Assembly: GCF_023078275.1 (NCBI RefSeq)
Contig: NC_062983.1
Location: 8,239,001-8,303,000 of the forward strand
From: Leguminivora glycinivorella
Taxonomy: Eukaryota > Arthropoda > Insecta > Lepidoptera > Tortricidae
DNA: 64,000 bases
Reading direction: 5' to 3'
The position numbers were made by a program, and so were the translations under genes. Numbering within the stretch: the stretch's first letter is position 1; each line of letters opens with the position of its first letter. The notes below the pieces were generated by a model, which was not told where the DNA came from, ran no database searches, and saw nothing but the letters and a program-made list of their open reading frames with translations. This document shows, piece after piece, positions 9,902 through 20,137 of this stretch.

Positions 9902-10584
9902 TTATAGTATAATAGACGACCACTTCTTCATAAAAATGGAGTTCCGGAGGACCAAGAGCCATATATATATTTAAAAACGATTTTATAGATCGTAAAATGG
10001 GAATCAATCAAACGAAGAGGCCTATGCCTTGGTCTTAACCACATAAATACATCACATCGCGTAAAATATCTTACAATTACAATTTATTATACCTAGAGGA
10101 AAATGCGCATAAGATTAATAAATATCCCCTTTCGTATTAACAGCCAAGCCAAAGTACTTAGTGGAGAACATGTTTGCTACATGTGCTCCTAATTAGATCA
10201 TAAAATTAATGAAAATTGCTAGCAGTTACCAAGGGTAGGTAATTATTTCTAAGATCGTTTTAATACAACGCAACTGCTGCCACTGTTACGGTCCTAACTG
10301 AGACAACGGTTCAAATAGCTTAAGCCCTATATTCTTGGTAAACATTTGTTGAATAACGTTGAAGAACCATAATGTTGCGAAGTATCTGGCAACATGACGC
10401 ACAGCGTGTTGCTGAGTTGCTGACAACGTGTTGCCGCTTAAAAATTAAAAGCATCAGTTGATCAGCTCTCAGTTTCGGTCTCAATGAAGAGTCTCGAACT
10501 AAGTACCATACTAATTTAGTCCGGCAGATGCTTATACCGAGCCAAATACACATATAAGTTTGCATCTAGTTAAAAGATATCAAG
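9902..10584. other. Intergenic, nothing recognised
   Basis: AT-rich sequence with no supported gene or repeat. Confidence 0.5.
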
Positions 10585-11190
10585 GAGGAATAACTCTTTG
10601 GCGTCTCGGCTGAGATTATCTACTCAGACATTGAAGCCGCAATAATATTATTAAGCCCGTGGGATTCATGGTTGATTTGAACATCTGACTTATTCATTAC
10701 TCATTAGCATTAGCTGAAGAAATACTCTTCGTTCGAAAACAAATCTCAGTTTGGTACTTACTCTTTTTACATTTTTCTGTTGACATCAAGTTGAACATTT
10801 TCATGAAGCAGTTCCCTTTAATTTCGATCAAGATGACCATGACATTTAGTACTTTTTTCGCATCCAGTTAAGCATTCTCAAACTCTCACTTTATATGACG
10901 TCTCGGCTATGGTATTATCGCTTCCAGATCTTCCAACACTGTTGAACGTCTCATTCACTCGGTTGGTCATAAATTCACTTCAACCTAAGCTAGAAATATT
11001 TCTTATTCGCAAAAAATCTTAAAATTTAGGCCAATTGCACTTACCAGTTCGCAACCTGTTGAAAATTCTCAAGAAGCTCTCACTTTCTTTGACGTCTAGC
11101 TGGGATTATCGACATCGACATACCGCAGTAAGCCGGTGGGATTAAGCTTTGTATTGAACGTCTGACTTGTTCACCCTTACAAGACTGTAC
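10585..11190. repeat. Degenerate tandem repeat, about three copies
   Basis: The block GGCGTCTCGGCTGAGATTATC recurs in variant form at 10599, 10899 and 11090, each preceded by CTCTTTGG or CTCTCACTTT. The first and third copies continue with AAGCC(C/G)GTGGGATT and end GAACATCTGACTT or GAACGTCTGACTT. Spacing is uneven (300 then 190 bp), so the array is old. Confidence 0.5.
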
Positions 11191-11249
11191 TTTAACATCA
11201 CAGAGAACCTCCTATAGAGTAGCAATCTTGTATATTTTGTTCGCGATAC

Positions 11250-11420
11250 GAGTCACCAGTGTTTGGGGTGCGAGGAGCGGGCGGGGAATGTGTTAAGCGC
11301 GCTGTGATTGGCCGTTTCAAGGACGGCGGGCAGTCGCGCCAGATGAAAAGGGACAGAAGTATGACTGTCCCTCTACTGACGCGTAAGTGGCCAATGTAAG
11401 TTGACCTATGCCGGCTCTGA
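11250..11420. other. GC-rich island, possible repeat or promoter-like segment
   Basis: A GC-rich stretch in AT-rich surroundings contains GAGGAGCGGGCGGGGAATG, TGTGATTGGCCG (a CCAAT-type motif) and a small hairpin GGGACAGAAGTATGACTGTCCC at about 11350-11371. No gene start follows. I recall similar sequence as dispersed in moths, but no second copy is here. Confidence 0.35.
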
Positions 11421-12610
11421 ATAAATTATAAATATGACTTATTTGTGGAATGTAATGCCGTCTGTTTTTAAATTTGAGCTTCTTGTTACCTTTCCACACC
11501 ATTTCACACTACAGGTGGACATCTTTAAGGCATCAAAATACCCTTTTCCAATTTTTAGTGCGAAAAACACGCGCTGCTTTCGGGTCTGTTACTTGGTCGA
11601 TACTGATCGGGCACGGCGAGCGCCCGCGCTTATATCAGTGCAAATACTAGGAAGGCTGGCGACCGCGAGTCGTCTTGTAATGGATGTCTATAGGGGTTGG
11701 TCTGTGTTTAACATACATAGTTGGGTAGAAACTAGAAAGGGTTTTTGATCGAATTACAATTCTAAAATTCTGCTTTATTCTATTAGTGGAAACTGTTTAT
11801 GTGGAAGTTGTTCGTTTGCCAATAAATAAGATGGGCCTTATAATAAATGATCTAGTGAAATAAATGTGTGGAGTGCCTTATAGGAACAAATGTTCGTTCG
11901 ACGAAGATATTTTGGGTCTTATTTTGTGAATAGAAAAGATAATTTTAAACACGGCGACGACATATTATTCAGACGTAATTTTATATCCCACATTTTCCGG
12001 GGCGCTGGTCTTAAAGACAAGTTCCCTTCTCTTAAACACCTACAGTACAGGTAAGAAGCAGGCAAATTGCAAGCCAATGCGAGAAAGAAACAAAAAGGCC
12101 CTGAGATCAATACAGATCGGCAGAGCAGAGTGAATGCACTCCACAGACAGTATGCGAGCCGTAAATATCTGAAACAATGGGCTGTGCAAGGCTGGGAGAC
12201 TGTATCAATTTTATTTACTTTTTTTTGAAGTCACACTAACACGCAGCTAAACAACCGCTCTCATGCAATCGTAATAGTTCCCCGCGTATTTTAAAACGTG
12301 CTTAAATACACGAAACTTCATGAACACTTACGTAACATTAGTAACAGTTGTTTTGTATTCTTTGAGAGATCATTTTAGCTATACTAAATCAAGATTAAGG
12401 GTAATTTGCCGTTAGTGCCGGCGATGCCGTCACGTCAATATTTCCTATAATTAACATGAATATGGTAACGTGTCCCCGCAGGGTCAAGATTGGAATAAGC
12501 TGTTTAATCGCTTTTAACTCTAAAAAGGCCAACCGATTACCAGTTCGCCGAACGATATCAACTTGTCAGTTGTACGGCACTGTTATACTTTTTAAGAACT
12601 AATACTCACA
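11421..12610. other. Intergenic, nothing firm
   Basis: The open frame at 11434-11748 (104 codons) is not supported by any domain. The phrase TGGATGTCTATAGGGGTTGG near 11680 resembles a dispersed moth repeat. The rest is AT-rich. Confidence 0.45.
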
Positions 12611-12752
12611 GGCTCGATGAGTGGACGAAATTCGGAAAACTGCGGAGCATCTCCGGTTGAGACTAGCCCAGGACCGGGATAAGTGACATAAACGGGAAGC
12701 CTATTCTCAGCAGTGGGCGACAAAAGGCTTAAATAACGGTGATGATGACTTA
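12611..12752 (+). mobile_element. 3' end of an RTE-like LINE
   Basis: GACTAGCCCAGGACCGGGAT, then CCTATTCTCAGCAGTGGGCG and GGTGATGATGA, is the layout of RTE-type LINE tails in Lepidoptera: the ORF end, then a CAGCAGTGGG motif, then a trinucleotide ATG/GAT tail. Related tails are at 17461-17545, 18405-18560 and 26843-26908. It is 5'-truncated. Confidence 0.6.
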
Positions 12753-15563
12753 CAGGCCGATTTTCTTCTTCAGTAGTTCCCTCAATGCTGAGGATCGTGA
12801 CATCATGTCATTCTGTTGAAGACTAGGTCCCTCATTCTCTGTTCGTCACCAAGCGCACGGCCTCGTGAAGTTTTAATTGCATGGGTGCAGTAATTTGATA
12901 GTGGCCTCGTTAGAAAACTCGTAAAATGACAAGTTGTGAACTACATATTGTAAATAGTGTTGTGAGATTTGTTTGTGAACAATGGAAGTGAAATTTATGT
13001 GATTGTGAACATTTAAATATTAAATGGAACATTAACCCTTCAGTGGTGAATTGGTAATAAGAGAAGTTAAGCGGAACTTACAAGTTCAATAGTTACCTAA
13101 TGGACAAAATCTATATACGTTTAATGGTGGATTTGAAAGTCAGGAAAGCTGAGGCAGCCATTGTTTAGTATTTGATTTACAATTTGAAAAAACATACCTA
13201 TCTACAGTCCTACATACGAGAAGCAAATTAGAAAAAGAAAAATGATTTTTGTTGTTGCTGGTTTTTATGTAAATAACAGTATTTGAAGAGGTGGGATAAC
13301 TGTACCTACATCTTCAAGTTTTCAACGAACGTGTGCGAACTGACAAAAACGGATGCAATATGATACCTATTGTTAAATGAAACATAATACATTCTGACTC
13401 AACTGATGTTTGCCGTATTTAAGGACCAAAGCTTCGAACCTTCAGTAATAACGCGTACTCCTCTTTTCACTGCCAGCAACGCATTTACAACATTTGTTCA
13501 AAGGTAAGGGAAACCCAGTAAAACCTTACCAGCCATGTCATCAACTTATTTCTAAAATACAATCCAACTTGTTTGACATTTCCTACCTATATGGTACCAT
13601 ATCTAAGAACATAGAACACATATGCATATGTAGTTTAACACACCAGAATCGATTGATCAGATCGATTCAAGTTAATTATAACATAGTCGTAGAAATACAA
13701 AACATTTATAACCACATAAAACCACACATAAATATAAATTACACAGACACTTATAACGTTTCAGTCTTAATATTAACGCTGACATTTTATGCGATTACAT
13801 TTATGTCAACAGGTATATGACATGTATTCATATTGTAATGTTTCATAAGTATATAACATTCATACAAACTGTACATCATGAACAAATTGAAAATACATAG
13901 TTGTTCTAAGGTTAGTTGGACGAGATCCCTTAAAGGGAATATTGTACATTTAGTCCCTTGGTAGCTATTAATAGGAGCGTAACGATAAAACTGTGCCAGC
14001 TCCCGGTCTAAACGTGAGAAGGATTAATCGTTTCGTGTAATCGGTTATCGGGTAATTACTCGAACATCCACGTTTAATACACTGCGCGAGAGTAAAGAAG
14101 ATATGTTGCTTAAGAATATAAATAAACGTATGAGTAATTGAGTGTTGTCAACCCCTTGGGAACCATCGGGACAGGTGGCGTGCTCTCATTTCGGAGGCCA
14201 AGATTCACTTTGGATCACTGAGCCAAAAATAGTTGGAAACCATGTGAAATGACATTGAGTTCTGTTATAAAGTTATCAAGTAGGTACATTGGGAGCCAAC
14301 TAACCTATCTATTTATGAAGTGCATGCTAAGACAACATTGTGACTTTATGTTGTGAATCTTGTGATGGTGTGATTTCTAATGGAACCGATGTACCTGTCT
14401 CATCTACTCAGTCACTTATTTAACTCGTTATATTATGAATAGTTCTGCTACAAAATTGTCACACTCAGACAAGTGTAAATGTAAGTAAATCTAAAAATTT
14501 TATAAGTGCTTGTCAATTAGTTCACAATTTATTTAAATTTGAAAACCATTTTTCATAAAAAAATACATCCAATATTTTAAATGAGTCCATTAGCATTGTC
14601 TGACCGTCTTCAATAACATTATGCTTCATCTACGGCACTAAAAGGGTCTATTAAAAACTCGATCACCTTTTTTACTAAATCTCATTCAGCTGAAAGTTAA
14701 TTATGACGATGAAATTTTAAAAATTATACTCAGCATAGTTGAATAATTTACGTATTAAATTGAAAATGAATGTCTAACATTTCAAATCTAGTTGAGCTAA
14801 CCTGTTATAAAGGACTGATGTTACTGATATCAAAAAGATCATTTTCATATTTGTACCGACTGTCGATTAATATTGAGTCATTAATGTTGTTAAATTAATA
14901 TCAACCAACCTTGTTTAGGTAGAGCCCACTATGCGCTATGTTTTTTTTTAGAAGCTAACTCGTATAATTCTACTGCGCTAATTTCTCTTTTCTTTAATTC
15001 TATTATGCGCTATGTTATTTAGTTGCTTATCGTATATTGACACATTCTTACCGGTCATTATTGAGTTTTAACATTTAAAGCGACAGCTGTATTACCTGAA
15101 ACAAAAATAAGTCACAAAATAAGTAAAATGCACAAGCATAAACACCTACACCTTCTAAGAATGTTGCTAAAAAACTTAGGTGTCTCACAAGGAACTTATT
15201 TTAACATATTTTATTACTAACGTTCCCTAGATTCTGAAATTAGAAAAACTATACAATTTTAAATATTCCGTTTTTCAAACTCCACATGCACTGTCGCAGT
15301 TTGCACAATGATAAATCAATCAAGAAGTACGAAGCAACGGTGGAAATTATCGAATTAGCTGCATTTATTTTTCTTGTTATTATTTCCATAATTACAGACG
15401 CTGTCACGCCAATTCATTACCAGCCACAGATTAAGTGGTCAATGGCAGCTATTATGACCACGAGCTCTTTAATCAATTATCACTTAGTACATTTGCATAT
15501 GTCTAGAGCGGGGCTAAACGATATATAATGCCGAAGTTTGTCAATGTCATAATTAATGTAAAT
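12753..15563. other. Intergenic, one LINE tail fragment only
   Basis: About 2.8 kb of AT-rich sequence. Open frames at 13494-13820 (108 codons) and 15286-15528 (80 codons, one hydrophobic stretch) have low-complexity composition and no known domain. The only recognisable part is a LINE-like tail at 14186-14236. Confidence 0.5.
14186..14236 (+). repeat. Fragment of interspersed repeat family F (copy 1)
   Basis: TTTCGGAGGCCAAGATTCAC, then TTTGGATCACTGAG, parallels GTCGGAGGCCAAGATCC, then TTTTTGGGTCGCTGAG, at 33763-33796. It is probably a LINE 3' region. Confidence 0.5.
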
Positions 15564-15625
15564 ATGACTTTTTCACCCCCGACGCAAAAACGACGGGGTG
15601 TTATAAGTTTGACGTGTCTCTCTAT
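15564..15625 (-). repeat. Interspersed repeat family A tail (reverse copy)
   Basis: ACCCCCGACGCAAAAACGAC, followed by GGGGTGTTATAAGTTTGACG, is the reverse complement of the end of the family A copy at 1308-1566. Only the last about 60 bp are present. Confidence 0.65.
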
Positions 15626-15879
15626 CAAATGGTCCAATAAGAAATAACGGATAGCCTTTCTTAAATACCTAACTCAACATTATTATACATTTTGAAATCC
15701 TGCGAGCTGTAATTATTCCTTATAACGTCTACAAGTGTAAAGTATAACTGTGATATTCAATACTCGCACTCGTAATATAATCCGACTGGCACCTGACCTT
15801 AAAGCGTCATCTTAATGACAGGAAATATCAATATCAGTCATTATCACGATCACGCGCAATCTAGACGTTTGACGTCGCA

Positions 15880-16740
15880 GGTGCTGCTTCGACATGTTGC
15901 AAACCAAACACTTTCCGTAGCGTATCGTAGCTATATATTTCTTTTGCTCTTTATTGGCACGACAGAGTTGCGAGTCGATCGCAACGGCACCGCCAATATT
16001 TTACACTTGTGTGTAGGACCAACAGCCCATTTCTCAAAACTGAAAGTCACAAGCGGAAGATCAGGATTGGCAGATCTTAAGACCTTGTCGACGACTGCAA
16101 TCGAGTATCTGCAGTCTGACTTTTTAAACATTTAAAAGTAGAGAAACGGTATATGCCATACGATAAATAAATAACAAGCGGAAGGCCCCGGGGCCCATTT
16201 CTCGAACCTACAAGTAACAATTTACAAGCGGTAGTCAATGTCTAATATGACGAGTTGGAAAGAAACTTCCGCTTGTCACTTGTAACTTTCAGTTTTGAGA
16301 ATGGTTGCTTAAACAAGTTGCAATTACAAATCTACCACTTTCCGTGGCGAATAGTAGGTATCTATTTAGTTCTCTGTTGCTCTTCCGTATTAGCGCAACC
16401 GAGTTGCGTTTCGATCGCCACGAAACGCAAACGATTGAACACTTGACTAAAGGCCCAAGGTGCTTAAACAAGTTGAAAATTGAAAATCAATCATGATTCG
16501 TAACGAATCCTAGCTACTAATCTACTCGGAAGAGCTATAGAGCACTTCCGAGTTAGTGTGACAGCGCCAGTTGTGTTTTGATCGCCACAGAGGTCCAAAG
16601 CTTGTACACTTGACTACAACCTCAAGGTGCTTAAACATGTTGCAAATTGATCTTCCGTACTCAACACTCAACAATCAGTTGCGATTCTTTTGCCACGGAT
16701 CGTTATCGATAGTGACATTGTGCCGGCAGATCGCGTCGCG
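15880..16740 (+). repeat. Degenerate repeat cluster, about 3-4 units
   Basis: Blocks recur in the same order: GTTGCAA(A/T)T, then CACTTTCCGT(A/G)GCG, then a GCTCTTCCG or CTCTTTATT segment, GAGTTGCG(T)TTCGATCGC, ACACTTG and GTGCTTAAACA. Units start near 15893, 16310, 16480 and 16635. Three reading frames stay open through parts of it (for example 15815-16135), which reflects the repeat rather than genes. The family is unknown. Confidence 0.55.
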
Positions 16741-17460
16741 ATCGTAGACAGCGAGCAGACGAGCGGTGAGTCAGCGGGCGTGGTGCACTTAAGGCAATTA
16801 GGCCAGCCTTGTTGTGCCTTGCCTGAGGCACTGGCGGGCCTTAAAAGGCTCCTTGGGCGAGACAGGGGATTGTTTTCATTAGTTGATAAATTGACTGTTA
16901 TTATGCAACCGATCAAAACACTATTAACATGCCTCGCGGATCGTAAAATAACGAATGGCAGAGGATATTTTGCGCTGAAGTTTATCTTTAATAATGCGTA
17001 AATTTTATAACTTAAATACTCACGTTTACCAGTAATACTACTGATACTAAACAAATTAGAGCGTAGGCATTTTCAAATCGATGTTAAAGATTGTATCGTA
17101 TCATCAAATTAGATCAAAAACGTAAGTTACTAAATTGGAATACGACTGTAAATGAAATGCAAAGTAGACAAAAATAAAACTAAGAGCGTATGCAAATGAA
17201 TATACCAAGTTCCTTAGTTATAATGCTTTATTTAGCGTCGGTAGACAGGAAACGCCGCTGGCACGTATCTAATGAATTGGCGTAACGCTGTAAGTAATCA
17301 TCGGTATAGTGCCATAATCAGAAGCACTCGGCTAATTGCGCGCATGTAAACAAAGCATTATGTAACTGTTCAACAAAGGCCGATTATGATGCTGCTATTC
17401 CCACCACGTTACCTGCTTACTGCGTCTACGAGTGTTTATACTATTTATTACAATACTTGC
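16741..17460. other. Intergenic, no supported gene
   Basis: Open frames on both strands around 16668-17054 overlap each other completely and match nothing I know. The GC-richer core (about 16740-16860) might be an old exon or repeat, but no splice context supports it. Confidence 0.4.
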
Positions 17461-17545
17461 AATATTGGCCGGAGGATGCACAAAGCCGTGACGAGTGGCA
17501 GAAAACAGGCCCTTGTCCAGCAGTGGGACACATTATAGGCTATCA
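17461..17545 (+). mobile_element. 3' end of an RTE-like LINE
   Basis: The frame reads AQSRDEWQKTG then GPCPAVGHI, with the DNA phrase TGTCCAGCAGTGGGACACAT and then ATAGGCTAT. This is the usual end of the RTE-type ORF and its downstream CAGCAGTGGGA motif. Confidence 0.65.
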
Positions 17546-17849
17546 AAAAAAAAATACAATACTTACAGATGTGTATGTTGGGAAAAGTTTGAAAAGAGTT
17601 GGAAAAGTTCTAGGAAAGTACGAGAACAATTCACGAGAAAAATTTCCGTTTAAAAAATACTCGTATGCACGTAAAGTTTCCGAAAATTATCTAAATAGAC
17701 GTTTTGCAAATTTAGAGAAATGGAAGGAAGAAAGAAGGTACTATTTATAATAACCGTAGCTTAGCTAGTGCATAGTCTAAGGTAACTTAACACTGGTTTT
17801 GACATAAATGATGATGAGACTTCCGTATTTTGTCATTAAAAACCTGTGT

Positions 17850-17922
17850 GTTAAGGGAGGTCGATTGAATCCCTTTGAGAGCGTACGATCGTATCCTACC
17901 GACTGCGCCATATAAGGGTAAG
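17850..17922 (-). repeat. Possible degenerate tRNA-like sequence
   Basis: Read on the minus strand, TATGGCGCAGTCGGTAGGAT resembles a tRNA D-arm with an A box, and GGGATTCAATCGACCTCCC about 30 bases later is a weak B-box region. Stems do not pair well enough for a functional tRNA. It may be an eroded SINE head or chance. Confidence 0.25.
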
Positions 17923-18404
17923 GCTACTAGGCGTCTATGATACTCGAATTGGCCTTCAAGATTGTTCATTGAATTATGATAATTAATGCCACACTTCTCA
18001 TGTACGTATATGTAATCAATACTTGGCTAAACCTTAGACTTATTTTATATAGGACCGATATACATTAAGGACACCATCTTTAATTTTCCTTTGAAATTCT
18101 TCCTACATCCGAGATCGGATCGGTTAATATGAAAACGCTCTAAGTCTGACGCTATGCGCATTAGGAGACCACAATATACTGGTTAAAACACCTCTTGCCC
18201 GGTAAGCGATACGAATAACACCAACAGGTGTGAATCTTTGATGACGTATTCAGTGTGCACAGTTGATGCACTTCCTTTATACGAGTAATAACAGCAATTT
18301 ACAAATGTATTGCTACATTTGTGGAGTGCTATGCATATTTTCATACATGTAGGTAACTACTGTGTTCTATGGTTGTTATTAAATATGTACTAGTTTTTTA
18401 TTTA
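17923..18404. other. Intergenic, nothing recognised
   Basis: No gene or repeat seen. Confidence 0.5.
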
Positions 18405-18560
18405 TTATTTATTATGAGCCTATTGTGTCCCACTGCTCGGCAATGGCCTCCCCCTTCTTCCTCCACTCTTCTCGATTTTGAGCTACAACTGGCCAGTCTG
18501 TCAAAAAGGAGTCCAAGTTATCCCGCCATCGCCGGAGACGTCTGCCGGATCCTCTGTACT
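18405..18560 (-). mobile_element. C-terminal/3' fragment of an RTE-like LINE
   Basis: AGCCTATTGTGTCCCACTGC on the plus strand is the reverse complement of the GCAGTGGGACA tail of RTE-type LINEs. The following CGATTTTGAGCTACAACTGG and CCCGCCATCGCCGGAGACGT correspond to the minus-strand ORF end. It is diverged and not open. Confidence 0.6.
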
Positions 18561-18762
18561 AGTAGTTTGAAAAAAAAATTACTGAGCACTTCCCGTGTAT
18601 TTTTCTCCTTGCAGAAATCAGTGGCAGTTATTTTGGCCACTATTTGGTTTCTTTAACTACAACACAACTGCAACGTATGAGATCTTACACGTCTGTATCC
18701 GTGTATCGGCCTTAATATAAAAAATTGTGGATAACGTGCCGCGCGTTCCCCAGATCGTCACA

Positions 18763-18916
18763 GGTGCCGTAGCCGAATGGCATTTCTGCGACGCGAAACG
18801 AAAACGAAACGCCGCGAAAGGTAGTCTGGCTCTGTCGCGCCAATACGCACGAGCGATAGAGATAGATATCTACGAGCGTTTCGTTTCGTGAGAGTTTCGT
18901 GAGCGTTTGTGCCATT
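18763..18916 (+). repeat. Interspersed repeat family G (copy 2)
   Basis: It shares CCGTAGCCGAATGGCATTTC, GTAGTCTGGCT, TCGCGCCAATACGCA and GAGCGATAGAGATAGATA with 8777-8935 in the same orientation. Short GTTTCGTGAG-type repeats sit near the right end. Confidence 0.75.
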
Positions 18917-20045
18917 TGCCTAATACGTACCCAGGACCCTTTAGTTTTCGGAAAGGCAGCTTAACATGATAAACACGCGATCGAAGTTTTCTATTACCGC
19001 CTGCGGTTAGTAAATTATGTTACTGTCATGGACAGGAAGAGCTTTCTTACCAGCAGGTGGTAATTTATTCTACCTGCTTGGGCTATACCTACATATCTTA
19101 TTATTTTCAAAATAAATAATGTTTCTAGACCCAACACACGGAAGGTATCAAGGAAGTGAAGCTAGTCTTATTTCTAAACTGAAACGGGGCTTTATTGGTT
19201 GTGCGATTATGTTTATACATATTTTTTAAGCTAACTAAGAGTTATTCATACATTTAAGGAACCAAGTTTATACACGCTACTAAGATAATGTTTTGCAGTT
19301 GCGAAAGTCCTTTGCAAATTCTGTAGACTTTTAACAGTTATAAATAGCCAAACCAATGCTATAAACAACGATTCAAAAAACTACACGCGATGTTCGCTGC
19401 AGGTAAAAATAAATCGTCCAGAGTGAATATATTTACATAATAGGCTACGTGCGTAACGTCGGTGTCTTTGATATTATTAGGTATCTTTTATTTCGTATTA
19501 TTTAGGTCAAGAATATTATCATTACAATATGTGTGTGGTCTCTGAACTCTGAACAGTCAACAAATTTCGGCTCATATACATTTTAATGCTGTGGTGCTGT
19601 TTAAGCTAAACGTTTAATAAGTTACATAACATTTGTTTTTAATAATAATTAAAGCCAAAACCGTATAAATGAAGCGCGCAATAAGAGTTCTGATATAATA
19701 TTTGTAGTCAAACATGGTCATTAATTTATTATGACCATTAGGGATATTTGCCTCGATCAAATATTTATCTGCCTATAAACGTTCGTTTACATGGGTTATC
19801 TCATGTCGGAGCGTCCGTACCCGTTGCAAAGGTAATTCACCAAACCGCCGGTGAATATTCATGAGATGCTGTGTCGATAAAAGTGAAACCCGTCGTGATA
19901 ATTGTTTGGTTTGTTATCCAACCGGCTTTCACTTCGGTAAAGTGACAAAATAAACATGTGCCTTTATCTTTGCTTCGTGATTTAAGGCTTAACCAGCTGC
20001 TTAAACAGACGCAGCAGATGCTTAAAATAAATCGTAAAATAATTA
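18917..20045. other. Intergenic, nothing recognised
   Basis: AT-rich sequence without a supported gene or repeat. Confidence 0.5.
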
Positions 20046-20137
20046 ACCTCTGGTGTTTCTGGTGTCCATGGGCGGCAGTGATCGCTTACCATCAGGCGAC
20101 CTGTCTGCTCTTTTGCCTCCTAACCCATAAAAAAAAG
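20046..20137 (+). mobile_element. L2/CR1-like LINE 3' UTR with poly(A) (family E)
   Basis: TGGTGTCCATGGGCGGCAGT, then TTACCATCAGGCGACCTG and a terminal A-run (20129-20136), matches the minus-strand 3' UTR at 49170-49315 (GTCCATGGGCGGCGATGA, CCATCAGGCGGCTCG, A-run). It is heavily 5'-truncated. Confidence 0.65.

Noticed and set aside
13494..13820. 108-codon open frame (+)
   Set aside because: Strongly AT-biased residues (I, N, Y, T), no domain, no flanking splice signals.
15286..15528. Small protein with one membrane-like segment
   Set aside because: 80 codons, AT-rich, no neighbour or conservation to support it; single hydrophobic stretches are frequent by chance.
16668..17054. Overlapping open frames on both strands, GC-richer core
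   Set aside because: Fully overlapping frames of similar quality on both strands, no recognisable domain, next to a degenerate repeat cluster.
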